NCBI GenBank assembly: GCA_031472005.1
Contig: PZJY01000008.1
Location: forward strand, 744,001-808,000
DNA: 64,000 nucleotides
Direction of reading: 5' to 3'
Source: Tetracladium setigerum
Taxonomy: Eukaryota > Ascomycota > Leotiomycetes > Helotiales
Positions 25,063 through 36,566 of the stretch are shown piece after piece. Below the pieces are notes generated by a model. It saw nothing but the letters and a program-made list of their open reading frames with translations, was not told the DNA's origin and did no database searches. Each line of letters opens with the position of its first letter. Within the stretch, counting starts at the first letter, position 1. The translations under genes and the position numbers were made by a program.

Positions 25063-25626
25063 TTATCTGAGCATACACGATTTTGCTCGCACAGTGGCTC
25101 CCCAGACCGCATTTACAAGAGTGCAAAGAAACATCGCTAGACACAGTGCCCACGGTATCATTCCCAACATAATAAAATTCGCATTCAACTCCCATGCAAA
25201 ACCAAGTGTACATGCTAGAGTGACGGCAGCAAGGAAAATGGGTATCTGGAGTTTATCTCTGTCCTGCCGCCGATATGCAAAAGAAGAGATCGCACAGCCT
25301 AATACGAGACATGATGCGAGCATCAGGGCGGGAGGCGGATTAAGTATGAAGGAGAAGTGTCCATGATAGTCGTCGCTGAACTTGAGAAATTCATGAAGGA
25401 TGGTTTCGACATCAGAAGCTGCTTTCTGTGTTGTGTTAGCTGTTGCCCAGCAATAATTATCGACTTGCAATTTTCGTACGTGTGATTCGTGATGGATTAT
25501 GTATGAGGTAGTAATGGTTGAGCAGCAAGTTGCAGAAAGAATCTCCCAGGCTGAAGCAAGAGTATGGGCAGGACAGTCTTTCGGTCGGGAAGGCTTTGTG
25601 ATTATTCGATCCAGAGATAGCGCCAT
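25063..25626 (-). CDS. Hypothetical membrane protein, three C-terminal helices
   Basis: A 187-codon frame. Residues 1-95 are polar; then three hydrophobic segments follow: ALMLASCLVLGCAISSFAY, IPIFLAAVTLACTLGFAW and MIPWALCLAMFLCTLVNAV. The regular spacing of helices suggests a real gene, but there is no known family, and the first or last exons may be missing. Its neighbour at 26.6 kb is also a small multi-helix protein, without visible similarity. Confidence 0.45.
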   Translation of the reverse strand: MALSLDRIITKPSRPKDCPAHTLASAWEILSATCCSTITTSYIIHHESHVRKLQVDNYCWATANTTQKAASDVETILHEFLKFSDDYHGHFSFILNPPPALMLASCLVLGCAISSFAYRRQDRDKLQIPIFLAAVTLACTLGFAWELNANFIMLGMIPWALCLAMFLCTLVNAVWGATVRAKSCMLR

Positions 25627-26602
25627 TACTTGATAACAAGACTAGACCTGTGACTTTCAGGACTGCTAAGAAATAGGACGGGACGACTTTGCTCGTCCAT
25701 CGTTTTCGAAGATTCATACGCAATGACTTTATACCTATTCTTGTCAATGAACGGATAGCAGGCTCGAGCCGAAATAAGGCTGGGAGCAGAACACATACCC
25801 CCCCCTCTTCCCTCCACGGACAGCCGCACCTGGACAAGATTGACCTAATGTGTTTGAGATTCCAACGAAAAACAAAGAAGGTCGTGGCCCCGGTAAAGAT
25901 GAATGACACACAAGCTGGGCGCGAATCTTTACTGTATCGGGTCACCGGACGTTCCACGAAATTCCACGAAATTCATACGCGAAGTGTATGCAGACAACCA
26001 TCACGGATATGTCGATGTGCCCAAGATGTTCGAATCGAGTTCATCGGGCAGCAATCCAATGTCAGGTTGATCGCGAGGCTGGGTGCTGCCTGTATGGGGG
26101 CTGAAAATCGATTCTCTCACCGAGAGTTCTTGTTCTGATTGGTTGCCAAGCGAGGCAAACAAACAAGGCTGAAAATTACGATAGAAATGCAAACCATACT
26201 GGTAAGACTGCGGCTCAACTCTCATACTTCACCGAAAATTGGTGTGCATGGCTGAGGGCCAGGCGATCAGGCTTCAACCAAGTATTTTTGTTAAGACTGA
26301 AGATCCAGGCAGATTCTAAGCCGGATCTCGGATGAGAAACTGCATTGATACCCTACAACGCCGCTGTCAGCCATAAAGAAAACCTATCGTGAACTGTTTG
26401 TCGACTCTCGTTCCACTAGAAGTTTCCACGTAGAGTATTGGGACGTAAGTAGGATTTGGATAATAGATACCCAACCCCCTCTTCTGTTCAATCAACAAGT
26501 CTGGACTTGCTTCAATCAAAAGTTGCCAACTCCGAATCACCCCTATCCAAACCCATTCCCTCTTCGACCTCATCCACGTCCTCGACCTTTCGACGTCTTA
26601 CA
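25627..26602. other. Intergenic region
   Basis: 976 bp; contains a tandem CACGAAATTC duplication near 25955-25973. No gene recognised. Confidence 0.35.
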
Positions 26603-27470
26603 ATGAAGGTTATCACCCAGGGAGTGCTTGCTATCGTCAAGATGTGTCTCCGTCCCGTTCAGAAGACCCTCGAAAAATTCCAGACTTTCATCCAGCAACA
26701 TGCAGATCCCATCTCACGAGGAGCGTGCGGATGCATGCTTGGTGCCTCGATTTTCTTGCCCACGTTGTTCAGAACACATATGAGCAGCGGGGCCAGGACT
26801 TGATATTGATGTATGTGCTGCCCAGGCCCGAGTTACTTGCCAGCTAACGGTTTGCAGTACTACAATATTGGTGTACCTGGTCTCCGTAACAGCTTTCTTT
26901 TATGCGAAAAAAACGGAGATCGCCAGGTAAAACCTCAGACTCGATGTTGCGCCAATAGAATTCCACATTGGATGGCTAACGAGGCAATATAGAAATGCAG
27001 TACATACCCTCCCTCTGCTGGCGCTCCCCGGTGTACAAGTGTTCCTTTCTGCGGAACAATCGATTCTGCAAGTCATGTTGACAATTCCTTTTTGGTTTGC
27101 TCTTGGAATCCTGGTGGCGGTTTCTGTTACTCCAACAGCTCGGAGGATGTTTCGACGAGACAGGTCATTTTCGGACCTACCTACCGTAGAATCCGAAAGA
27201 GGCTTTTCCTTGCGAACGAATGTTGCAACGGTTGACTCAGGTACTGTGCCGACCACTGCAGGATACACCCTTTCCCTTGGAGCTATACTGGGTCATCCAA
27301 TTTCTATGCAACACCCCCATGAACTGTCCTTTATTGGGGGCGCTCTGGATCCTCCTTACTTTCCAGGGCGCCCCCGTACTGGAGATGTTGAAATGGGATA
27401 TGGCCATGATAATACCTTGAGTATTTCGTCCGAGGGATCAAACGTCCCGCTTTTACAGCTCGAAACGTAA
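26603..27470 (+). CDS. Hypothetical four-helix membrane protein
   Basis: Proposed exons 26603-26810, 26858-26926 and 26993-27470, both introns with good donors (GTATGT, GTAAAA) and GCTAAC branch sites. Order: a basic amphipathic N-terminus (KMCLRPVQKTLEKFQTF), helix 1 (CGCMLGASIFLPTLF), helix 2 across the first junction (LILITTILVYLVSVTAFFY), helix 3 (TLPLLALPGVQVFL), helix 4 (VMLTIPFWFALGILVAVSV), then a cytosolic tail rich in Ser, Pro and Gly. Exon 1 needs one extra base near 26773-26774 (AA) to join the helix-1 frame to the splice donor; with it the model is 251 aa with an exact phase. I do not recognise the family. Confidence 0.6.
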
Positions 27471-30006
27471 CCAGGAGTCTCGCATCCGTGAGTCGATTTG
27501 CGGCACCGCTCGACCATCATCCATGTTCAGGTTGTGCAAATCCATTGCTCGCTTTTCGAAAATGTTGCTACATCTCGCCTGGCAACAAAGAGCCTCTGGC
27601 TTTCATAAGTTGCAGAAGCTGCCAAGCTACTGTTTTCTCGCCCTAGGATAAAATGAAAGATCTATTGGACCCACATACCATTTTTGAGGACCGTGGATGA
27701 GACAGCCTTATTTCTACGGATCCAGGCCAGGATGGACAAACCCGCAACCAGGGAAGCATGTCAGCCGACAGCAAAACAAAACACAAAATGGACAAGGTAA
27801 TGATATGCAGATCCCAAAGGGACAGAAACACCAAAAACCCCACCAACCACAAAACGCCCATTGCGCAGCTTCCTAAACACCACCTGCCGCCTGGCTTTTG
27901 TTGTCCCTTGTCCAGAATGGCTGTTGCAAGTGCTTCCAACAGGTCATCAAGGGATTTCTTCTTGTTTCTTTTCCTGGATAGTCTGAGAATATGTTGTTTA
28001 TTGTTACTTGGCTGGCAAAAACATTCTCTGAGATGTCCGGGATATGGAAACAATCACCCTAGCCTAGGGTTCAGAGCCGTTGAAAAGTCCCATGGAAAAT
28101 ATCCGTATTTCATTGCATACCAGGAAAGGAAGCCCCTCCCAGCCGAAGGCAAAATATATCAAGATTTTCAAAGTCTCAGCGGATTTCCATTGGACCCAAG
28201 TCCGTTGCATAGTGGCAGATTGGCCACTGTTTGGAGGACCGTACCATTTGCGATCCAGTGCTGGATGGAAGACCGGATGCCAAGGAGTATATACCTTCAG
28301 TCAACCCGCACAATGACTATCGCCTGAGAGAAAGTATGAAAGACCACCCGCTCACTTTCCAAACCCAACGTCGACTCACCTCTCCTCGAAATTTGGTCGC
28401 GGTTCGTGTGGCTGGTAGGAGAAGACTGCTTCGGGGTCTGCAAGGCGATGTGCAAAGGTAAGGAATAGGACAACTCTCTCAATCCTATGAATAAACTAAT
28501 TAGTGGTTTTAGTCATACCAAATTCCGTTGCTTAATGCTGGCTGAAGAATTGGTCGAGGCAGCCGGCGGAGGTATTGTGCCCTCTTGTGTATTCAGCCTC
28601 GCGAGGTACTTACCCTTCAATGCTGCGAGGTATGAGTTGATTTTGCTCGGATAAAACTCTCATAGTTGCGGCGATTTCATGAGCATATGTTCTAGTAGGA
28701 GTGAGGTCGAGGCATGTGGATGTTGACCTTGCTGTTAATGCTTGTATGATCTGTGTTCCTGTAAATGTGTTTTGCTTTCATTTGCGGCCTCATTGTATCG
28801 GCGTTTTGTTCATGGGTCTCTTGTCTGAGTAATTTTATAATTTGCTGTCTGCTCAAAAGGTTGATGAGGGTTGATGGTTGAGAAAGGATGTCAATTGTGT
28901 GTGAGAGATGCTGAGAGGCTGGGGTCAGAGGTTGCGCATGCCAAGTTATTCATTCCCATCACATGATGACTTGATATGTTGGTATGAGATATCGTATATC
29001 TCTACCCTTGCATGGATACACACCTTAGATAGATATCGTCAGCTTGAAGCCTTAATTCAGTTGATAGCAATCTCAGAGATTCCAGCGGGTAGGATAGGAG
29101 CAGTGCCGATCACGTGCCTGGACTTCTCCAGAAAATATCCCAATCCCCTCCCAAACTTTCCATGCGGCTTTGGTGGCCGGTAGGAGCAGTAGCATTTTAA
29201 AACTGCATCGGTTGTTCTTGGGCTCGTTAGTTTTCAAACCCATATCATGACTTCTGGCACTTGGTTCCTTGAGGTGGGCACGGAACTTCGAGCAGCTTTG
29301 TTCTTGCCTTTGCCCATAAAGTAACATAGAAAACAAAGCTGCTGCCAATGTTGTGTGACCACTCCCATCAAACTTTGCGGAATGTATTACAATTGCAGTT
29401 TTCTTTTGGGATTTTTTTACCCATAAACCGGCAATGGTCGAATCCAGAGCTTCTATCATCAAAACCCATGTGCTGGCTTCCCATGTGCATGCTGACCCTC
29501 CCAAAGAATCAAATTCCCAGAACGAAGATTACGGATGGTATCGACAAATATCAAATTTACCCCTTTTCCGGTCGCATATTTAGTCACCTTTAACACATGC
29601 AAATTCGGATAAAATAATCGGATGGGGTGAATTGCAGCGGCAAAATTTAAAAGTCAACACTAGATAGGAAAAGTAGGTAATCAGATTTATGGATGCATTT
29701 GCTTTATCAAATAGATTTTTATGAACTTTAGCAACATCAAGCCCAAAAAAGAGAATTAAACACGGAACATCTTTCATCCGAAAACAACAATTTGCGCCAT
29801 TTCAAGTTGGCCATTTTGAGATTTCGAAGTGAACATAAGCTCTATTGGCGGAGGAGGGTCAAGTAACCTTGCAAAAGTGAACATTAATGTTTGGCTCCGG
29901 TCAACCTCATTGCCCATTTCCACAGCGCGACAGAGCATCAACACCCTTAATCTCTACCACTCTTGCATCGCGAAGAGTAACGCCTCCTTCAACGCCAAAG
30001 CTCAGC
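27471..30006. other. Gene-poor interval
   Basis: About 2.5 kb. Besides the weak candidate at 27643-28053 there is no frame with a domain or a plausible exon chain. Confidence 0.4.
27643..28053 (-). CDS. Possible small membrane protein (weak)
   Basis: A 136-codon frame with a basic stretch (RKRNKKKSLDDLLEALATAI) followed by two hydrophobic segments (MGVLWLVGFLVFLSLW; HIITLSILCFVLLSADMLPW). The middle third looks protein-like, while both ends look like non-coding sequence, so it may be one exon of a longer gene or chance. No family recognised. Confidence 0.3.
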   Translation of the reverse strand: MFPYPGHLRECFCQPSNNKQHILRLSRKRNKKKSLDDLLEALATAILDKGQQKPGGRWCLGSCAMGVLWLVGFLVFLSLWDLHIITLSILCFVLLSADMLPWLRVCPSWPGSVEIRLSHPRSSKMVCGSNRSFILS

Positions 30007-30712
30007 ATGGCAGAAACTCTAAAGGTTGCGCCAGCGAATGGCAACGACTTGGTACCTCATCGAACCTCATACAAAAACGGATACGGCGACTTCACATTCA
30101 GACGCTTGGTGGATCGGACAAGACGAGATAGCAGGCATGGTGAGCTATCGATGGGTTGGGATTATTTTCTAGGAAGCAATGGTAATCCAGTACTATCTCT
30201 TGATCGAATTGAATTGTATGGAGCCGTAGTTTCCCATGTTTTTGTTCGCAAAAGCTAACAACTACTTGCTATCAATAGGCCAGGCACATTCCAGTTCTTC
30301 AAGCTTCCCCTCATCATACGAAAAATGATATATCGTCTACTCCTGGTACCTCTCTACCAATATGATGAGGACACGAAAGAGAATTACATCAGTTTCGTTG
30401 TCTGTGTCGATGGTGAACACAATCACAAGTTCGAACTTTTACAACTGCAAAAAAGTGTTGTGAACCTCTCGGCACTGGGACCCAGACGTTAGTCCAAGTA
30501 GTACACCGCTCGCGAGAACCTTCTGTCTATCACAAAGCATACAGACAGTCTGCATCCAAACCAATCTAGTGGTCTGTATCTGCAGGCATCACCCCTAAGA
30601 AAGGGAAAATCTAAATCGTTTGACGAAAATATTGATTACATATAATGTGAATGGCTGCGAAAGCTCTCAAATACAAATTGTGTTCTAAGACAAGAGCTTG
30701 GAGATGTTCTTG
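30007..30712 (+). pseudogene. Decayed copy A of the GDFCFGR/LP-motif family
   Basis: All three family blocks are present in order but not in one readable frame. Block 1 is GYGDFTFRRLVDR at about 30079; an intron-like gap follows; block 2 is FQFFKLPLIIRKMIYRLL at about 30291; then the frame ends at a TAG near 30490. Block 3 (EWLRKLSNTNCVLRQELGDV) resumes at about 30649 directly after a TAA (30643-30645). The region that in copies B-E follows block 3 is missing. Unlike the homopolymer breaks elsewhere, several separate lesions are needed here, so I call it a true pseudogene. Confidence 0.75.
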
Positions 30713-31554
30713 TAAGTAACCTACAGTTCTCGTCCAAAGTTTATCTACCTACAAAAAGAACGGTCCAAGCACAAGAATCTTCTTTCTCTCATCTTTTTAC
30801 CTTTTCAGATGGCTGCAATCTTGCACCTTTGATTCGATAGAGCCGCTGTTTCACAAAGAAGTCCAGGCGATTCATAATTCTATCACAACAAGAGATGATA
30901 GAGACGAATAGTCTTTTTTTGCTGCAAACGATGATGAGATGAACGAAAGCAAAGGAGGGGTAAGGGAGGACAAAGTCTCGAGGTGCTCGCTTCGAGTTAA
31001 GCGAAGCGTTCGGACTTGTTTTTCCTTAGACTTTAGCAAAACCAGCCTTCCAAAGGAGCAAATATACAAAAGATTAAGTAAACAATCTATTTAAGGATCG
31101 CTAACACGCTTAATAAAATAAGCAGAATCCCTTTCCTTCTAAGTTCTAGCTCCACTGTACTGAGCCCCGGGCGTTTTGCCTCCAATATTTCGCACAGAGC
31201 TTTGAGCAATTCAAGCAGTCAGTTTTGAGCCATCACTAATATTTTGATCTCTTCACGATTTTCGAGTCCAAAAGGTGAATCTGGTTTGCTAGCGCGCTTC
31301 TTCCTCCTCACCTGCAGTCTCCTTCTCCTCGCCATCTCAAGTCTCCCCATCTCTGTACACGCTCTAAGAACAATACAACACCACACCAACCCCAGAATCC
31401 AAAAATCGTAGGATTAGATAGCTCATAAGTTGCACCCTCATCTTCAGTAAGTCCTCTCGAACAAAGTGGAATTCGAAGAAGTTCAGCCGCTCAGCATCAG
31501 AAGTAAGATCGACCTGAAGAACCACGGTTGCGTGAGCTTCGACGAGGGTTTCAA
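30713..31554. other. Intergenic region between family copies A and B
   Basis: 842 bp; no gene. Contains an ATG-less pyrimidine-rich leader before copy B. Confidence 0.4.
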
Positions 31555-32774
31555 ATGGAGGAGCTCACTGAAAAATATCTTAATGAGATAGGCATCTATG
31601 CGAGCGGGTATGGCGATCTCTGCTTTGGCAGACTTGTTGATCGACTTGGCCTTGACCAGGGCCCAGCTGAGAAGAACAGGCGTACAATTAGAGAGACATT
31701 GTCGGATCACAAGTACCTCTCAACTCAACCTGATGTGACTTAAGACTGACGACATAATAGAAATCACAATGTCTTTCACTTCTTTAAGCTCCCTCTAGAG
31801 GTCCGTCAGCACATCTATCGCGAGCTCTTCCGAGAGTTTTACCTCGACGACAAGACCACGCTGTACTTTCGAATCTTCACTACTAAGGAGAACCCCAACA
31901 TCACACGTGTCCGTGGCAACTATGGCTGGTATCTCAGGTCCCTCAACCCAAATCCACCACGTATTGTGAGATTCCCACTTGGTCATGCCCTCCGCGGTTC
32001 CGAACCTCCAATCCCGAAGGCCAGGAAGATCGATGCCATGACCCCAGAAGAATATGCAGCCGAACAATACCGCCTGAAGACAAAGAGAGAGAGACATCCA
32101 GGACGAAATGCAGATTATCGAATTGAAATCCAAGCACGACCTCGTCCGTTCACCTTGGAAAAATCAATTGGGCGTCCTGACTACTACGTTGAATGGCTTC
32201 GCCAGCTTTCCACCGTTTCCTCGGCCGTGAGACAGGAATTGGCAGAAGTAGTTTGGCTCAAGACCCAATTTCACTCTGCAGAGAAACACGGCATTTGGTT
32301 GTTTCAACGCATGCTATTCGAGAGACCTGCCATCCATAAGAGCATCAAGAGTTTGGATCTCGCGATTATTCTTGCCGATGACCGCAGGGCTGATACCAGT
32401 GAACTCATCCTCTTCAGACAATGGTGCTGCTACATAGCCAAGCACCTAGAGTTGGACACGCTTATCTTCACTATCGATTTCGCTGAAGAACAGTTGACAC
32501 TTCACAAACTTATGACGGGGAGTTGGCACGACTTGGGGCATGTTCTGAAATTGTTGTCAGGAAGTCATTTGAAATTGACATGTTCATCAAGAAGTGGCCC
32601 ATAGGCATTTTCAACCGCGACCCTATTATCCGGGAGCGTGAACGAGAAGATCGAGAGAAGGCACTGAGGCAAGAATTCATGCCGGTATTGCTCGAGATGA
32701 TGACACCGAGATCATTGCTACCTCCTGATATCTTGGACTTGAATTTCACTCCTTCGAGCGACAGCACGATCTAG
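31555..32774 (+). CDS. LP-motif (2EXR/F-box-like) protein, copy B of a tandem family
   Basis: Two exons, 31555-31712 and 31761-32774, 390 aa. Exon 1 ends the N-terminal block ASGYGDLCFGRLVDRLG. Exon 2 opens with FHFFKLPLEVRQHIYREL, an LPxEVR motif as in fungal 2EXR and F-box-like proteins. Block 3 is WLRQLSTVSSAVRQELAEVV. The intron between block 1 and block 2 is shared by copies A, C and E. The frame breaks at GGGG 32517-32520; one added G continues it into an Arg/Glu-rich C-terminus (IREREREDREKALRQE). Function unknown; 2EXR/F-box-like proteins are often lineage-specific and expanded. No signal peptide or membrane segment. Confidence 0.8.
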
Positions 32775-33641
32775 ATGAAGGTTAAAAATCAGATCTGTGT
32801 GACGATGGACAAGTGATTTTGAGTTATTGTGGCATTCGATCTTTGACTTTGGGATCGCCTTTATTTCCTAGGCTTCTGATGTTTTGCTTTTGCTAGTGGT
32901 GAGCTGTGGATATATTATGGCAGTATTTTACCAATTGCTGTACTGGGCAGATTGCTGGCCGGTTCGAAGAATGAGAAATACACGCAAAAAAATTGTGGGA
33001 ATAGGGAGTGTATTGTGTCTGCTTTTGTAAATAACAAATATCAATAAAACACTACGCAAAATCGGCATGATCTTTGTCGTTCTTCAAATAGAGAGATTTA
33101 AACTCACATTCTATAATTCTCGTCTTCTATAACATATTTTCAGGCAGGTAGAAATGCATTGATAAGGTGCTTTCGTTAACAAACAGCAACAACTGTGGGC
33201 CAAGCCAGTAAGTTCAGCGTCAAAATACACACATTCACAGCGCGACGCAGCATTCCAGAATGAGAATCTACAATTGAAATCATGGCCAAATTCTCATTTA
33301 AATAAAAACAAAAGATGATTCTCTTAGAACCTTTTCTACGAAATCGGTCGTTTCAACTAATACTACCTCCTACGCAGCTAGGCTTGGTCCACTTTCGCGA
33401 AGCGAGATGTTAACAAACAAAAACTGTCTGATATAATATGGTGAGATCTACGGATTCATATTAGACCTGCCATTCCATGCCAACTCCATAGATCTGCCTG
33501 GATCATTTAAATCTTCAAGACTAGCGTAAAATGGCGCGATATTGCACCAATCACTCATCATTCCGACAATCTGTGACCTTGGCATTGGGATAAAAGTGTG
33601 CGGCACCCCTCGAAATCCATGAACAGAACAAGCTTCCCAAA
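32775..33641. other. Intergenic region
   Basis: About 870 bp. Near 33235-33262 the phrase CACAGCGCGACGCAGCAT resembles CACAGCGCGACAGAGCAT at 29920-29937 upstream of copy A, which suggests duplicated 5' flanks of the LP-motif family. No gene. Confidence 0.4.
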
Positions 33642-34121
33642 ATGTCTTCAGCACCACATTCCACAGATTCGTCCAATGCTGCAAATTATTATCACACAAA
33701 TGCCAAAAGACGTGGCGTTCTAGGCCACATATCCTTCGGTGTTTCCTCTGTAGCAACCTCCCAAAAATTCTACACTGCCATCCTCGCCCCCTTCGGCATT
33801 TCCGTGGTTTTTTCCAATGCCTCAAATACCACTATCGGTTATGGCTTTGAAGTCAATTACGAGGCCTTCACGATTTTTGAACGTGGAGAGAATGCTCGAG
33901 CCCCTGGAGCTGGTACGCACCTTGCCTTCAATGCGCCTGGGCGAAAGGCAGTGAGAGATTTTTGGGAAGCTGGTGTGAAGAATGGCGGTACTTCTGATGG
34001 AGAACCAGGCGTAAGAGAAAAATATGGAAAGGACTACTACGCGGCATTTTTGCTGGATTCAGATGGGTTTCGGGTGGAAGCTGTTTTTCAGGAACCGATT
34101 ACGGAGAGTGTGGAGGAGTAA
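33642..34121 (+). CDS. VOC-superfamily protein (glyoxalase/dioxygenase-like)
   Basis: Intronless 159 aa. Vicinal oxygen chelate fold: GVLGHISFGVSSVATSQKFY at the N-terminus (His metal ligand, then the first helix), FTIFERGE in the middle, THLAFNAPGRKAVRDFW as the start of the second beta-alpha-beta module, and a C-terminal YYAAFLLDSDGFRVEAVF (DPDGxxxE-like, with the last Glu as a ligand). A short single-domain member of this type may be a glyoxalase-like detoxification enzyme. Substrate unknown. It lies inside the LP-motif tandem array but is unrelated to it. Confidence 0.88.
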   Translation: MSSAPHSTDSSNAANYYHTNAKRRGVLGHISFGVSSVATSQKFYTAILAPFGISVVFSNASNTTIGYGFEVNYEAFTIFERGENARAPGAGTHLAFNAPGRKAVRDFWEAGVKNGGTSDGEPGVREKYGKDYYAAFLLDSDGFRVEAVFQEPITESVEE

Positions 34122-34363
34122 GGTGAATTGAAAGTCCGCGTATTTACATTGAATTACTTGTAGTTGCCAATAGCAATTTTGATGATGATTTGGTGAATAT
34201 ATTAGAGAAAAAGGGAATGGGGACGATAGTGAATAGATTGTTCCCTTGGCAATCAGCCGTCAACAGCCGGTCAACTCCATCCAACAAATTTATCCAACTT
34301 CCGTCACGACAGAAGCGACACGACGCGACAACCAAAATTTGAGAAGCTATCCAACACTCAAAC

Positions 34364-35980
34364 ATGTCTACAGATCGACACTTATATAAGTGGTTCACTC
34401 AACTTGTTCAAGAATTCAAGCAGACCATCCCCGAAAGCCCAGCCACGAGCGAGGTTCGACCAGCACCTTCCACAGCCCGGTCCGAGGTCGACTCAGTCGT
34501 TGCAGAAATCTCGCGTGCGGGAGGCAACGAATTTCCTCTTGGTTGCGAACCGCGACTTGCGCGTGAGAATGGGTTTGGAGACTTTTGTTTCGATTCAACT
34601 ATGATGAGAAACGCTAAGTATAGAAGAGAGAACGGACCAGAGAAGCCTTTCAGATACCATGCACAACAGCGTTTGGCCAGTCAGCAGGCCGTGGAAAATA
34701 TGAATCGGTAATTCACTCGGATGTTTTTTGTCTTTGTCACTAAATTTTTGCTAGAATTAAGTCCTTTGAATTCCTCAAGCTACCAATTGATGTGCGAGAC
34801 AGAATCTATCGAGTTGTGGCAATGCCTTTCAACCTCGATGACACTCGAGAATTTAATGTTGAAATCCAGAGATTCCTCAACTTAACACCGGACACAATCC
34901 AATTCTACGCTGGCGATTTCGACGAAGCGATTCACACTTCTCGCAGCCTCCCGGTCATATATCGGCTTATGGATGATGGGAAGATTGTAAAAGATCGAGC
35001 CGCCGGTTACTATAAAGGGCAGGCACAATTCAGAAAACGATATCTTCAGCACCCCAGTCGTCAATCTAATTACTACTTTACCACCAAGATGGAAGGAGAC
35101 TCCCTGTACTATACCACCGGGATGGGAGGAGGCTCTTTCCTGGAGGACAGAAAGTTACGCATCGACAACGAGCGCAGGTGGCCAGCATCATGGAGAAGAG
35201 AATCATCCATCAAGGAGATCCGCAACCTATCGAACACGAGCACTCAAGTTCGTGCTGGTGAGTATCCCCACTCATCCGTCCACCTATCATAACGAAAAAC
35301 TGTCGTGTTCTCAAACCAATTTGTTATTTACTGCTTGATCTCTTTCTTCAGTTCGTATACTTTAGAATCCACATGCTGACTTTGGCACAGAATTAGGACA
35401 TGCAATCTGGAGGAATGTGCATGTTCATTGCTATGATGACTGCCTTGGAGAACTTGCTGGCTTTCTGATGGAAAAACCTCTAATTTATGCCGGGATCAAG
35501 TCTCTTACTTTCTCGTATTCGATCTCCACCGCTGTGCAACCAGGCGAGGAAGGCCGTGAAATAAGGAAATTCTTCCTCATGATTTGCTTTCTCGGATGCC
35601 GAAAACTTAAGCTTGAGAACCTCACAATTGGCCTCGACATGGATTCTGATGACTTCGATTCTATTCAAAATCTCAAGGGTAAATTTAAGCATCTTAGATT
35701 CGTGAGAATCTTCAATGTTAAGCACAAATTTGAGTTGACTGCCGTTGTGAACAACTTTCAAGGACCCTCCAAATCGATGGACGTGGCGGATTGGGAGAAG
35801 TTGAACGAACGTGAGTGCAAATTCATAACCCAAATGAAAGGAGCATTGATGCCGTACTCACTTCGTGCGCCGCACTTCAAGACGAACGATCAACAGTACT
35901 TGCATGATAGGCAGGTTCTGGTTAACGACTTCAGGAAGCATGAACAAAGCATGTGTTGGGACGGGCAAAAGACTGAATAA
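34364..35980 (+). CDS. LP-motif (2EXR/F-box-like) protein, copy C
   Basis: Complete and unbroken: exons 34364-34707, 34755-35257, 35391-35980, 478 aa. Block 1 is diverged (NGFGDFCFDSTMMR), block 2 is FEFLKLPIDVRDRIYRVV at the start of exon 2, block 3 is EIRNLSNTSTQVRAELGHAIW, here crossed by a second intron that B, D and E lack. The C-terminus has IKSLTFSYS and KLKLENLTIGLDMDS, matching the equivalent leucine-rich stretch in D (LRLENLVVFMELED). This is the best reference copy for the family. Confidence 0.82.
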
Positions 35981-36566
35981 TCTGATTTACGGCTAGAGGC
36001 GCAACCATATTTCCATGCGCAAAGATGAAATGGCTGCAGAAACTTGAGGGCTGGTTTAGTAATATGGATTAGAAGAGCAATATATCTTGACTTTTCACTT
36101 ACTGCTGGTCTGAGCTTCGGTACTTGACTGACAGCTTTTACAAGCTTCGTGAGATGATTGATCCAATACTTGATTTCGATTTTGTTATGATACGTTTACT
36201 TGTACTCTGCTAGAAGAAGATCCAAAGAAGATCTTTCAGAAATCATAGCACATAAAAGAAACATCCGATTTTGGATTTTGAGAAGGTTCAAGGGCTGCAT
36301 AATAAAGGGCACGCGAAGTTGAGCTGCTGACTTTCAGATCCTCTCCCACGAATTGGAACTTGAGTTGAAATAACTAGCATATCCACATCCTAAAAGTGAA
36401 CTTGAAAGAAGTGAAAGAGTTCTGATCAGCTTTGCCCTTCTTGCCAAGACGTCCCTCGAACCCACTTCACTTCCCCACCGACTTATTTCCTCCCCGATTT
36501 CCTCCCTTTGTATCAGCAACAAACCGACTAGCAAACGACAATCTAGTCACAAGCCACTCTATAACG
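35981..36566. other. Intergenic region between copies C and D
   Basis: 586 bp; 3' flank of C and a pyrimidine-rich leader of D (CTTCCCCACC and CCTCCCCGATTTCC). No gene. Confidence 0.4.

Noticed and set aside
27758..28327. 189-codon plus-strand frame
   Set aside because: Composition is irregular with no domain; it overlaps a minus-strand frame that looks slightly better.
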